From Pyricularia pennisetigena (lineage: Eukaryota; Ascomycota; Sordariomycetes; Magnaporthales; Pyriculariaceae): a stretch of DNA of 64,000 bases. Shown here one piece after another: positions 1 to 11,549 of this stretch. How positions within the stretch are numbered: position 1 is the first letter of the stretch; every line of letters starts with the position of its first letter. Under the pieces are notes generated by a model. That model did not search any database. It saw nothing but the letters and a program-made list of their open reading frames with translations, and was not told the DNA's origin. The stretch lies in assembly GCF_004337985.1 (NCBI RefSeq), contig NC_043741.1, positions 260,747-324,746 of the forward strand, given 5' to 3'. Made by a program: the position numbers and the translations under genes.

Positions 1-668
1 TTTATAAATAGGTGTTTAAACTACTATACTTCACGCAGGGCTTCCGCCAAAACATCGGTTTCGGCTTCTGGTGTGCTTAAAGCTATAATATTCACCTTTT
101 TGCACTTCCACGTTTTAAAGCCCCCAAATAAGGTGTACAAATATCCGTAAATGGATTTTGAATTTTCCCTAGCCCCGGTAAAATCGCTACTACTAAAACC
201 CAGTAATTTAAAGCCTTTTAAACCCCTTATTAAAGAATCGGGTGGTAGTTCGGCTTTGAATATTTTATTTCCGTGACAAATAAATAAGGATTTGATACCC
301 GCTAAATAACGTAATAAATTTTTAACTGCCGTTGAATGGCATATAATTATTTTTGTTAAAGAACGTAAAAACCATTAAACCGTGAAACCGATATCCGGGC
401 GCGTTAATAATATTAAATACATTAAAATGCCGGCAATACGCCGTAATAACTTAATTTCCAGCGCATTTACGGGTTTAACCCCACTATATTTTAGCATACC
501 CGGTTATAAAGGAGCAAATATAAATTTGCAATTAACTAATCCGAACGTTGTTAATATTTCTTTTACGTATTAATTTTAATGGAGCTAAAATAGGCGCTTA
601 GGCCAATCCCATCTAATTTGAACGCCTACAAAATAGGTTGCAGGGCCCCTATTTTCCAACGCGTATAC
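1..668 (-). pseudogene. Copia-2 pol 3' fragment (RT tail and RNase H start)
   Basis: Read on the minus strand this stretch is the same sequence as the plus-strand Copia-2 element around 33770-34230, including the segment encoding the FGGFITWKCKK-like start of RNase H near 100-200 and the tract around CCAACGCGTATAC at 657-669. It is therefore the decayed end of a second Copia-2 copy in reverse orientation. The reading frames are full of stops. Copia-1 lies immediately to the right, and the Copia-2 sequence breaks off exactly where the Copia-1 LTR begins, which suggests that Copia-1 inserted into this copy. The rest of this Copia-2 copy is not recognised on the other side of Copia-1. Confidence 0.7.
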
Positions 669-1316
669 TTTAAGGAGGTTACGAGATAGAATAAGCTTAA
701 TCTTGAACGCGGGGAAAAGTGGATCACGGATAAGGCTGATGCAACGTTGAAATGGCAGATAACCGTCTGCTAGCGGGTAATAGAGATGATATATTGTTGT
801 TGCACAATCGATTCGTTGAATCGTTGAATCGATGAAGGTTATGAAGGTGATGAATCTAAGGCTAAGTTGTGAATTACGTGTTCGAATCCATAGGTGCAGA
901 TCTTCGATCCGGATGTCCGGAATGCGGGGTTACGTCACATGATTTGGCCTTATTCATGTGACTGACCTGCCGACCTATTGAGCCTAACGGCCTATTGTGC
1001 TTATGCATGCACAGAAAATCTGCGACCACAACGGGATTCGAACCCACGCACTTCAACAACGTATATATGACATAAATTATGGTACGTGCATTATACCATT
1101 AAGTTAGATTATATATGACGTATTTGTTTTGTAGTTGAAATTATGAACAAAGACGTGATATATAAAGCTTTGTGTGTATAATAAACGCGTATACGTTTTA
1201 TTTGTTATTTATTCATTTTTTCGATGCAGAGTGACTAATAGAATTAGCCCGTGCTAGCCGTTATAAGATAATGCAGGGTAGCTGATATAATTAGCCCTGC
1301 GCTAGCCATGTTCACA
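669..1316 (-). repeat. Copia-1 3' LTR
   Basis: The inner boundary at 1316 reads TGTGAACATGG on the minus strand and matches the start of two solo LTRs elsewhere. The outer end carries the shared tract AGGAGGTTACGAG at 673, but the first four bases (TTTA) do not match the TGTG of the other copies, so the outer edge is approximate. The LTR carries a tRNA-like stretch near 1025-1110 (see the solo LTR at 40566). A 61-residue open frame on the minus strand here also exists in the other LTR copies and is not treated as a gene. Confidence 0.85.
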
Positions 1317-1324
1317 TACCCCCG
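1317..1324 (-). promoter_or_regulatory. polypurine tract of Copia-1
   Basis: On the minus strand the run CGGGGGTA abuts the TG that opens the 3' LTR. This is the position and composition expected of the plus-strand primer of reverse transcription. Confidence 0.65.
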
Positions 1325-1415
1325 TAATTTATTTATTATGTAAAATAATAAACAAATTAGCGAGTGGATACGTTCTATTTTATTTATTTTCACTGTTGTC
1401 TTCTGCACCGTTATT

Positions 1416-3653
1416 GACATTTGCATAGGATAATAAACCCTTATGCAAAGGTCCGGGTACTGATTTCGTTCAAAAATCAGCTATATTTAATTTAGTTGGT
1501 ATATATTTCAACTCAACTAAGTTATTATTTATACCTTCGCGGCTAAAATAAAATATTATATCGATATGTTTAGATCTTTTATGGAATTCCGGGTTTTCCG
1601 CGAGCTTTATGGTAGACGCATTATCCACTAAAATTAAAGGGGTTTTAATGTTAAAACCCAACTTCAAGTTATTGTTTATATGATTTAGCATATTATTTGA
1701 ATATATGGCTTTTTTAACAGCGTCCCGTAAAGCCGTATATTCAGTTTCAGTCGACGATAAACCTACCGGTTTCTGAAGTTGAGAAATCCAACTTATTATA
1801 TTGTTATCGTTATTTATGTTATAATTATTGGACAGGCTTAATATATATCCAGTGCTGGAACGTTTTTGATTTAGGTCTTTAGCCCAATCAAAGTTTGTAT
1901 ATCCTTTATTAAATAATATATTATCATTATTTTTCTGGCTTTTATCCTGCAAGAGTATATTATTTATACTATCTATATTACTTATATTATTTATATTATT
2001 TATATTATTTATATTATTTATATTATTTATATTATTTATATTATTTATATTATTTATATTATTTATATTATTTATATTATTTATATTATTTATATTATTT
2101 ATATTATTTATATTTTTTATATTATTTATATCATTTATATTATTTTTGCTGCTTATATAAGTTATAATATTTATAATATTTATTAACTTTCCGTTAACGT
2201 TATTTTGAGATATATTATTAACGTTATATTGTAGGCCAAAAGCGGGATTTCTAAGCAGATATTCAAAAACATTTTCAAGAATTTTCAAATGTTCAGCCCC
2301 AGGATTAGCCATAAACCTGGCGGCTAGGCACGTGCAATATGTTATATCTGGGCGGCTTTTTATTGCTAAATATAGTAATGAGCCTGCCTTTTGTTGGAAA
2401 TTTTTAATTTCCTTTTTTGTACCGTTATATTTATCTATATCGAATTTTAAACCTGGTACCCCCGGAATGGTAGAAGGTTTTTCGGTATTTTTAATATTAA
2501 ATTTATTCAATATTTTATTGGTATAACTTTCCTGGCTAATAAAAGCGGCTTTATTGTTTTTATTTATAATTATCCTGCTACCCAAAAAATTGGATATAGG
2601 TCCCATACATTCTATTTTTATATATTTGGATAATCTTTTATAAAAAATATCCAATCACGATAAATTAGCATTAAATGCCAAAATATCGTCGACGTGGCAA
2701 ACCATAATAATGCCAAAGAAATGGCTATTATTATTTCGGTTTATATATACGCCTTCGTCGTATGGGAAAACAGTACAACCTAGTTTTATCAGCGTTTTGG
2801 TAATGTATTTATACCAATGTTTAGGCGTTTGTTTTAAACCATACCGGGTTTTATTTAATTTACCCACTTTATTTATATACTTTTTATCTATATATAGCCC
2901 TATAGGTAACTTTATATATATTTCGGTATCGATAACTGGGTGTAAAAACGCGTTTTTAACGTCACATTAAATGACTTACCACCCTTCATGTAATGCTAGC
3001 ATTATAAGTATATGCCATGTTTTTGTTTTACAAGTTGTAGAAAAGGTATCCAGGTAATCAACACCCATAATTTGGTGGAATCCCTGTACTACCCATTTGG
3101 CTACATAACGATACCGTTTATTAATATCCATAATAAAACGAATATTATTTATATTGTTCAAGGGCTTTTTCTTAAAAACCCAGCGCCCAGTTATAGTTAT
3201 TTTATATGGCGGTAAATCCGTTATAGTAAAGGTATTGGATTCTATTAAGCTATTATTTTCGTTTTTGCAAGCCTGCAACCAATTTTCCCAATTTTGGCTT
3301 TCCATGGCTTGTTTATAGGTATTCGGCTTTATTAACGAGTTTATTATTAATACGTAATTATCTTCGCTAAAATTAAATTTTAACGACTTATTGATATCAC
3401 GTATCGTAAATAGAACGTCATTATATATTCTATATTTTGCAGAATTTATTGGGGGCTTATGTTTTATATTTATTTTTATAGACGAATTATTAGCTGTTTG
3501 GGGATTATTGCTATTGGTAACAACGTTGTTTTTATTAATATTATTAACGTTATTCGTGTTATTAACGTTATTAATGTTATTTTTATCAAGGTTATTATAT
3601 TTATTTATACTTGTATTATTTGCTGGATTTACCTCGAAATCTGGTAAAGACAA
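1416..3653 (-). pseudogene. Copia-1 reverse transcriptase and RNase H
   Basis: One minus-strand reading frame covers most of this stretch, broken by only a few stops (for example TGA at 2655-2657). The N-terminal part (2976-3653) has an Asn-rich linker, then QNWENWLQACKNEN and WVFKKK, typical of the start of the copia RT domain. The middle part has TRYGLKQTPKHWYKYI and the catalytic CHVDDILAF, equivalent to YVDD. The last part (1470-2654) has SRPDITYCTCLAARF, SSTETEYTALRDAV and RSKHIDIIFYF, which mark the RT thumb and RNase H. A TGA within the terminal TKS motif near 1475 ends the frame early. The element is probably not active, but it is the best preserved retroelement here. An in-frame Asn-Asn-Ile repeat separates RT and RNase H. 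Confidence 0.85.
1976..2131 (-). repeat. 9-bp tandem repeat coding for Asn-Asn-Ile
   Basis: The plus strand reads TATTATTTA over and over. On the minus strand each 9-bp unit gives Asn-Ile-Asn or a rotation of it, so about 50 residues of the Copia-1 pol frame are an NNI repeat. The frame stays open through it, as expected for a unit divisible by three. Confidence 0.9.
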
Positions 3654-4590
3654 TTCGACCTCGTTTATATTATTATTATTTAAATTGGTATTTTCGTTTA
3701 TATGCGGATAAAATTTATCCGTTATAAAGGTAATATCTCTAACCAGGAGACATTTCCTTTTATATGGGTCCCATATTTTCTGTATTTTAATATTAGGTGT
3801 AAAACCTACTAAAATACCAATTTTATTGCGAGGTTCAAGCTTTTGTTTATTGTGGTTATCGTTATAGTAAATAATATATCCCCTAGGTTATATATAATTA
3901 TTTACGTAAATTGCATTATTATTTATATTATCTTCACTTATATTGTGAAATATATTGGCTGGCGTCTGCATATTTAAAGCCGTATGTGGGGTGTTATTAT
4001 ATAGGTATATAGCGGCTAATAAAGCCTTATCCCATAAATAGTTAGGTGTTTTGCTATTCAATAGCATAGCCCTGACTTTATTAAATAGGGTTAAATTTAT
4101 ACGTTCTTTTAACCCATTTGGCTCTTTTGTATGTACAGGCGTAAAATGGTGTATAATACCGTCATTCTATAACGCAATCTTAAATTGGTTACTTATATAT
4201 TCGCCTCCATTATCTGTAAAGAACTTTTTATTGTTTTTTTACCATTTATATTAACGGTATTATTATCCATTTGTTTATTATATATATTAAATATCTTTAA
4301 GGCATCAGCCTTTGTTTTTAACAATGCAACACGTAAATAACGTGACTTCTTATCCAAAAACGTTGTATAATATTTGTAATAATTATACGTACGTGGATTT
4401 ATAGGTCCATCTAAATCGGAATGGATTCTGTCTAATATATTATAATTTATAATATTTGCAGAAATCTTGTTTATTTTCCGATTGGATCTTGCAGCTAAGC
4501 AAATCTCATATGTATACTTATTATAATTATATATATCGTCTTTCGATATTTTTATCTTATTTATTTTTATTAACTGCAATAAGGGTTTTA
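3654..4590 (-). pseudogene. Copia-1 integrase
   Basis: The minus strand encodes RIHSDLDGPINP, the D-containing start of the copia integrase core, at 4193-4579. After a frame change it gives DNGGEYISNQF, then VHTKEPNGLKERIN with the catalytic Glu (about 4060-4240), and SKTPNYLWDKAL. The C-terminal part (about 3700-3890) carries NKIGILVGFTPN and KCLLVRDITF, the usual end of copia integrase. The three pieces are in different frames because of short indels. The order on the strand (integrase upstream of RT) places the element in Ty1/copia. Confidence 0.85.
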
Positions 4591-4593
4591 ACC

Positions 4594-5340
4594 CTATATG
4601 CTCATATGTAACATGTAGCTTATATATGGCATTGGAAGAAATATCGTTATTATTCGACTTTTTTCCGTATGCAATATACAGTTATTTTCCACAATTTGGG
4701 TAGTAAGAATATATAGCCCATTATTTTTATAACCTTCTGTTATTTTACGTTTATGTCCTTTATGTAACACTATTACTTTATTGTTTATAAAGGTTATAAT
4801 ATAGTTATATAGTTGTGTAACAGAAAGTATATTCAACCGAAATTCTGGTACATAATACACGTTATTTATAGTCTCTATTATACCTGTATCGTTAAACTTG
4901 ACTTTTATAGTTCCCATCTTATTTATATTTAAATGGGAAGCATTACCCATTTAACAATCGTATTTATATCTTTAACGTCTGTTAAATACTATATACTGCA
5001 ACATGTATGAATTGTTGCTGCACTGTTTATGATAAAATTGGAGGATTTTATAGTAGAGTGCAATACAATATATGGATTGAAGTCAAAATAAATTAAATTA
5101 GGTACAAACGCTGTGAAACAGTACTTTATATTAAGTCCATTTCCACGTCGCCCTAAAATTAATTTATTAGCTTTATATCCGTTAAAAGGGTATTTATAAT
5201 TATAATTATAAATATAATCATATATAAGTACACAATATACCGAATCTTCAGCCTCGTCAGTGGTTAAAATTTCTTCCAACGATACGGTTTTGGATCGACT
5301 ATTATTATCTCTTCAAAGTGGAGATTTATTGATAACATTA
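4594..5340 (-). pseudogene. Copia-1 aspartic protease and pre-integrase region
   Basis: The ORF at 4989-5279 ends with FIINSAATIHTC, which aligns with the D-S-G-A-T-x-H protease active site of copia elements but has Asn in place of the catalytic Asp. The ORF at 4594-4950 encodes VYYVPEFRLNILSVTQL, the conserved segment after the protease core. A frame change near 4960 separates the two. Loss of the catalytic Asp by a G-to-A change is consistent with RIP and would inactivate processing. Confidence 0.75.
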
Positions 5341-6240
5341 ACAAAATCGACCTGTTTTTTTTATAACGGGTCCCCTTATTATTATTTATTAGCTTCCAGC
5401 CACTAGGAGCCTTTTCAGGGTGTAAAAATCTACAACTAGAAACAACATGGCCATTTAACTTACAGTGTGTACACCGTAAAAGCTTGTTTTTATTATTCCA
5501 ATTGGACTTTTTAACCCTTTGGTTATTTATTTTTTTGGTTACGTATAACTATTGCTGTTTTATTTATACTATCCTTACCACGGAATTCATTTAATATATT
5601 AGTAAATAATAAGTCTACCGTATATTTATCTGAATCATTTCCGTAAAGTTTGGATAATACTTTGTGCAAAAAAGGTCCAATTTTCATCTAAATTGTTTAA
5701 AACCCAGGCTATAACAACCTTATCTTGGGTAATTAAACCTTTAGATCTCAGAGTTGAATATAACGCTTTGATTTTACTTAAATAAGCCTCGATATTATCG
5801 AATAATTCTGGTACGGCCGAGAAAAACTCCTCTAATAAAAGGTAATCCGAAGTAAAACCTTCGGAATTATATAGATTTTTTAATTTACTCCAGGCTTCGT
5901 ACGCAGGAGTGCATTTTTTATATATAAAAGAGGTCCATTATCGCACAGCAATTTTATAGTGGCTAAAGCTTGCGTATTTTTCTTTTTATAATCCAGAGGT
6001 TCAAGGGTATTACTACCATTTGAAAACAGTGGAAAACAACTCCACAGAAGAAATGAGAAATCGTGCTCTGACTCGTACCTGAAAAGTGCGTGTCGTGGAG
6101 CTACGTAAATTACCGAATCTAAGCCGAGATTTAACTCTGTTTGAAAACTTAAATTGGTTATGTGAAAATAAACGTAATCCCCTATGGCCTTTTTTGAAAA
6201 TAAGCACAACGCCACAAAATCCCCTACCTTATAATCCATA
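5341..6240 (-). pseudogene. Copia-1 gag with CCHC zinc knuckle
   Basis: At about 5430-5480 the minus strand encodes CTHCKLNGHVVSSC, a perfect C-x2-C-x4-H-x4-C knuckle that would bind RNA in the nucleocapsid. Upstream, segments in neighbouring frames read YEAWSKLKNLYNSEGF, a Leu-rich stretch and IAWVLNNLDENW, characteristic of the copia gag domain (UBN2-like). The most N-terminal open piece is 5880-6239 (119 codons), whose last third has the expected QALATIKLLCDN. Whether its first half is original gag or foreign sequence joined at a break is not clear. Confidence 0.75.
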
Positions 6241-6494
6241 TTCTGCCGTAAATATCAAAAATAATAAAGTAAAAAAGACTGCCGTATATTTTCCCATTTT
6301 TTCAATTAAAATTTAATCGTAATGGCAAGGTTTAATGGTAAAGTTGTCAAAAGACCTCGCAACATGCATTAAAATAATTGAAACGTTAAATTGGTTGAAA
6401 AATAAACCAATATATTCCTCGAAAATAAAGGATTTTAGCATTATTTTAATATCGTTAAAAATATATTTCCCACCGGTTTCGCAGGTATTTCCTA
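6241..6494. other. junction between Copia-1 and gypsy-like debris
   Basis: A 5' leader and LTR of Copia-1 should lie here but neither is recognisable. No gene is seen. The sequence is AT-rich and stop-laden on both strands. Confidence 0.4.
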
Positions 6495-6956
6495 TTATCT
6501 TTTAGGGATTTTAGAAGTGAAAATTTTATCTATATATCCATTTCCAAAATCCATTCGGTTATCGGTGGAATCGTTAAAAATAATTTCGTCGTTATAATTC
6601 CAAATAGGGTTATATTTTTTAAAAGTGTTAATGTTAAACTTTTCGGCCAATAGGAACTCAAATTTATTCGTTTTCCGGTTTATTTGAAATATTAAAAATA
6701 ATATTTTTATTCCAGATTCTAATTGTCCCACCCGTTTTTCGAGTGCTTTTATTAACTGGGCCATTTTGTTCCGGGCGTTAAATAGGGCCTTATTTTTAAT
6801 TTTAGCAGCGTTTTTTATTTTAAAGTACCAATTATATATTTCGTGGCGGGATATCGACATTAGTTCAACTATATTAAAATTTTTGAATTTAGGGATTGAT
6901 GGGAAAGCAACCTGTCGAATTGGTGTAAGTTTAGCTTTATCGGGTGTCCGATTCAA
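6495..6956 (-). pseudogene. gag-like coiled-coil ORF of a retroelement
   Basis: This 153-codon minus-strand ORF starts with a basic, Pro-containing segment, then has a helix-forming stretch with heptad spacing (MAQLIKALEKRVGQLESG) at about residues 65-82. That layout recalls N-terminal gag regions of fungal gypsy elements, but no diagnostic motif is present and the end is degenerate. It lies on the same strand as the gypsy integrase at 10330-11162 but downstream of it in reading order, so it is unlikely to belong to the same copy. The family assignment is an inference. Confidence 0.35.
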
Positions 6957-9900
6957 TTATTTGGTTGCTAAGGAAAAAGTTTAATTAATCCTTTAAAATC
7001 TTGGTAAATATTTTATTTTGTTTTTTAGCAAAAGGTTTACCCATCGAAGTATCGTTTACAACCTTCCGTTTTAAAGTAAATTGGTCCTATGCATTTCCGT
7101 TGGGGGGAGTTACGTCCACATTTTTAGAATTTCCGGGTAAAGATGTTTAAGGTTTTCCCGTTTCGGTAATAATTTTTCCATTTTTTATACCTGCAAATTT
7201 GTTGCTTCCTAATACCTTTTCGATTTCCTTCGGTTTTATCGGTGGAAAAATGTAACCCGGATTAATTTGTATATTTTACTTCGTTTATACATTCCATAAT
7301 TTCTTTTAATGGAATTCGTTAAAATATATTTTAATTTTTAAGGGAAAAGCCACAAATCGGGCCTTCCTTTTAACATTAAATCGATTTGCTATTAATTACG
7401 GTAGAATAAATTGTCGTCCGTTTCCAAAAGCGAAAATTGCGATATATTCGTCTATTAACCGAACGGTTTCTTCATCGAACTTTTTTAACAGGTATTTGTT
7501 TAACCAGTATTTGGATTTGAATTTCGGGTTAATAAACCATATATTTTCAAATTTTAAAATATATATTTGTGGTGGTGGAGGTTTGTTTCGGTGAAAATGT
7601 TGAATCGCTATTATCCTGATAAAAATATTAATAATTTCAAGGGTATCCCTAAACAGTATGAATTTATTAGGCCTTTTTTCAAAAAGCGGATAAGGACAAT
7701 TATTGGTTTTTATTTATTTGTCGTAGGTTGTAAGCAATTTTCTATTATATTCCCGGTTAGAAAAAATATTCGCATTACCCTTTTTTTAACTTTTTTTTCT
7801 AACTTTTTTGTCAATTTTCTGGAGCTATTTGGCGATTCGTCCCCAATATGTATTAATTAAATTCAATTGTTATAAGTAAATATATCGGGATATGGACGAT
7901 CGAATTTCAGGATTTTGATTATCCCAGTTTTTAACAGTTCAAATACTTTTCAAAATTTATTGTATTATTTTTAAACTGAAAATGCCACTAAAAGTGTGTA
8001 CCATATATGTAATAATAAAATTAGGGTTTTCGTGCTATTCGATAAAGTAGATTTAAGGTTTGCGGGTAATTCGGTTAATTTTATCGTACCGGGTGCCGAA
8101 TTTTAAATCGAGCAATTGTTTAAAAAATGCTTTCATTTTATTAAATGTAAAAAGCTCGAATGCGTATTTTTAAAAGGAGTAACGGGATTGGAATTAATTA
8201 ATTATAATAAGGTAATCAGTTTTTGTTAAATATGGGTAAAGTAAATGAGGGCGGGATTCCAATTACGTTTGGGTATTAGGCCTAACAAATCAGTTTGAGG
8301 TTTCCCAAACTTTTGAAGGAAAATTTTTACGAAAACGTTCCAATTTGTTAAAAGTCCTGGATCTGTTTTTAAAATTCTATATTTTGGGTCGGGACGTTTT
8401 ACCGGTTCCAACAACCCCCTGGTAGTAACTTTTAGTGCAATATTCGACTTTGTTACCTGCAATATTTATTTCCAGGTCGTTTTACTAAGGAATCCTAAAT
8501 TGAAAATATAGATTTTCGGTCCATCGTTTTCGTCGTCCACATTGGAGGTGGTAGTTTCCCAAAAAAGCTTTTTTTGAATACTATTAATAGTTTATCTTGA
8601 ATGGCCTAAACCTCAAAATAATGGGTGGTAAATTAATTATTGCAGGATTCAACGGGAGAAATAATGGAGTAAATATATCCGTATAATAAAGAAATACCAG
8701 CACCATTTTATATTTATATTTTGTATCGATAATTAGTTTCCCGCGTCTTTCTTTTCCAAACGATTTAAATTAGTTTTATCCCGTCGACTTTACCGAATAT
8801 TCTTAACGAAATGGTACTCCGTCCAATTTGGGAAGAAGATATCGTAATTCGGGCGAAAACCGGGGTTTACCAGAATTTCGAAATAGTAAATGCTTCGGAT
8901 TTTAAATTTATTTTCGCTTGTTTGGATCCAGGTCCAAATATAACGGCTTATTAGGTTTTAAACCCAATCAATTTTATTTATTACCCAAAATGCTTCATCG
9001 GAGGCCCAAACGCTTATTTTTTCCCGGAAAAATATTTTTTTCGACTTTTGTTTTTTATTGAAATATATGGGTGGTCCTCCGCCTAATGTACATTGACCAT
9101 TTTTTTCTATTATAAAAGTTTGTAAAAATATTTTGGACGTTTTAATGGGATTGGTAAATTGGGGTCCCTAGGGTCCAAATTACCGGTAAACGAAATAACG
9201 ATCCTGTTTTTAAACCGAACCGAACATTGGGTATTTAATCCACGTTTTTCCATTTCCCCGATAAGTAGTTAAATTTTTACCCAGGTTTTATTTAAATAAT
9301 TAATGCGATTATTTATATCCCAAAAAAAACAGGTTTGAAATTCCCAGGGTATATTTTCTGGCGTCGTTTCCTGATTTAAGTTTTCGCCATATAAATTCCC
9401 ATATATATAGATTTACTATTAAATCGGCATTTAATATACCGTTTTTAAAATCCAGGTTTTAAATAGCTAAAAGGTCCGCCAACCATTTTCGATGGGTATA
9501 TCGTTTAAGGCGTAGGTAAAAGTCTTTGTCCAAAAGTTTTATGGGTGGTAAAGGTTTTTTCCGTTGGTTATTATCATTACGTGGTTTTTAAATTAAAACC
9601 CGTTTATAGTTTTTAAGCTGAAGTTTTGAGCCTTATTTTCGGTACCGGGGATTCCGCGAAAACATCGTTTTATTTTTGACAAAATAACAGTTATTATATT
9701 AAATTGGTCCCGGAATCCGTTTTATTTATATTGTTTAAGCCCGTAATTATATAAATTGTCCAAATCCCACACACAAATGGGATCGCTTTTTCAGAAGTTT
9801 TTCAATAATTATTTTATTCTCGATGGATCGAATAAACAGGTGGAATGTGCGGCTTTGTTTTGCGTTATGCTGTTTAATACAGAATTTTCGTTTAAAAGCG

Positions 9901-10329
9901 GAATCGGATTTTAGATAATAGTGTTTCGGTGTCTGCGTGGTAAAAGGGATTTAGTCATTTAAAATAAAAATGAAAACATTCTGAAAAACACTAGGAAAAA
10001 TGCGATGATGTAACCATTTTGTTTACCAAATTATCAAAATATAAATTGGTTGCTAAATAATTCAAAAATGAGGAGCCCAATTACAGATTCCAATTTGTAC
10101 CGTCTTTTTTTAGCAAACGTAAAATGATAAAAAAGTTGAAAGGAAAAAAGGCAAAAAGAAAAAAGAAAAATAGCCGCAATAATTTACAATTTTAAATTTA
10201 AAAAATGCAATTTATAAAATTACTGGTTTAATGGTTTAGAATAATGGGGTTGCGTTTTATAATGGATAAATAAAATGCAAAATCATTTTCCGAAGGCAGG
10301 GCGAAAAGTCCATTTACGTGTAAGTTTAT
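6957..10329. other. 3.4 kb of decayed retroelement-like sequence
   Basis: No open frame longer than about 100 codons exists. Minus-strand translation gives Lys/Pro/Asn-rich segments without many stops (for example 8226-8462 and around 9450-9600) that resemble gag or protease spacer rather than any enzyme. I could not identify domains. The short plus-strand ORFs at 7567-7860 and 10275-10577 look like antisense shadows. The region may be the gag-to-protease part of another gypsy copy in minus orientation. Confidence 0.35.
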
Positions 10330-11162
10330 TTTTAATCAAAGTTTTTTCCATATTCGTAAATCGTAAATATGCATTTTTCGTGCTTTTCCTGCAAGGCGAT
10401 TTTCGGGTCCCACGATCCAAATATAAGATCCAAATTTATTTTGTTTTACGATTTTTACCGGTAATAACCAATTTAAAAGGAATTTTAATTTCCTTTTTCT
10501 TTGGGGGTTCCTCCGTTCCATTACTAATATCCCAACTGGGAAACGGGGATATAAATCCTTTTTATCGGTCACATTAAATCTTAAATGTTAACGGATTTTT
10601 TCGTTTTCCAATCCCTATCGTTGTTCGTCCCAATGGTTTTTTATAATTAGTTAAATTTTATTAGGAATATAAGATATATTTTCGGGCTTATTTAAGTCGA
10701 AAATTTTAGTTGGGATATCGGGTAGGTCCTGTATTTGATGGATAGGATTAATTCCCATTAAAGCCTTAAAAGGGGTTATTTTTATGGACTCGACGTATCG
10801 ATTATTAATTAGCCTGGTAAAAGCAGGTATTTAATTTGGTTAACGTGGTCACCAAGCCTCGTTTACACGCATTCTTTATTACCTTAACATTATATTTATT
10901 AATTTTATGACCTTTTCCAACCTATTTTGTGTTTATGGGTGATTTGCGGGACCGTAATAAATTTTGGTGTTATAATGTTCGAATAAAATATTAATATTGT
11001 TGTAGGTAAAATGGGAACCGTTGCCGGTAATTAGGTTTTTAGGGCATCGGACCATAGGAAAAAAAATGTTGAAATATATAACAGCAATATTATGGCCATC
11101 GGTTTTGTTAAAACACTGCGTTATAATAGATCCGGTAAAATGTTGAAACCTAACTAAAATGT
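10330..11162 (-). pseudogene. gypsy-like integrase, C-terminal part
   Basis: Read on the minus strand from 11162 downwards, the frame gives CPKNLITGNGSHFTYNNIN (the second catalytic D, here Gly-flanked and decayed), then YYGPANHP and RLEKVIKLIN, equivalent to the Hxx(Q/S)NGxxER block of gypsy integrases. It continues with TPFKALMGINP and ends (10336-10572) with a WLLP-IVKQNKFGSY-DLRIWK block, like the C-terminal domain of fungal gypsy integrases. Several stops interrupt it. The N-terminal part lies at 24968-25330, on the far side of the inserted transposon A. Confidence 0.75.
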
Positions 11163-11345
11163 AGTCTCAGGGCTCATCCCTGAAGCCCAAAGCTCCACAA
11201 TTAATCCACTTCGTTCGCTTCGCTCCACTTCGTGGCTCAATTGCGGTTTTGCAATATACCTGTGGGTCCATCCAAAAAACGCTTTGGTTTAGGTTTGAGG
11301 ATAATTTGTCGATTTTCGCCGCTATAACGGTATTTTTGGCCTTTT
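11163..11345 (+). repeat. left terminal region of copy A
   Basis: The first bases read AGTCTCAG followed by GGGCTCATCCCTGAAGCCC, which can fold into a hairpin. A subterminal motif around 11295-11335 (TTTGTCGATTTTCGCCGC) is shared in inverted orientation with the right end. The same terminal sequence, in reverse orientation, closes elements at 28743, 47187 and 62689 and opens the one at 45049. Confidence 0.8.
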
Positions 11346-11549
11346 TACGACTGATACTCCCTTATTATTCCACAACCACGCAAAATATCGAAAAAAAACA
11401 TCGTTGAAAATAAAAATTGGTAGGCCTTTTTCATTAATCCAAAATTTTTTGCACCCGGTACGCCAATTAAAAATTGGATATAACCCGCTTTTCATCCGTT
11501 TATGGCGGTATCCCCATTATTAACCCAAAAACACCGTTAATACCCATTT

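Larger units (their letters stand above)
669..6240 (-). mobile_element. Copia-1: Ty1/copia retrotransposon, 5' LTR not found
   Basis: On the minus strand the domain order is gag with a CCHC knuckle, aspartic protease, integrase, reverse transcriptase and RNase H. This order (integrase before RT) defines Ty1/copia. A 3' LTR follows at 669-1316, preceded by a polypurine tract. The same LTR occurs alone at 40566-41203 and 63269-63909. No matching 5' LTR is seen between 6240 and 11160, so the element seems to have lost its 5' end, possibly by a deletion or recombination that joined it to gypsy-like sequence. Frames are far more open than in neighbouring elements (1.2 kb, 0.7 kb and several 0.3-kb stretches), so it is younger or escaped most RIP. 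Confidence 0.85.

Noticed and set aside
874..1059. 60- to 61-codon ORF conserved in all three Copia-1 LTRs (also 40820-41002 and the inverted copy near 63480-63660)
   Set aside because: Conservation is explained by the LTR being repeated; the frame overlaps the tRNA-like stretch and has no start context, domain or codon bias of its own.
1976..2131. CRISPR-like array
   Set aside because: The repeats are simple 9-bp units without spacers, inside a retrotransposon frame.
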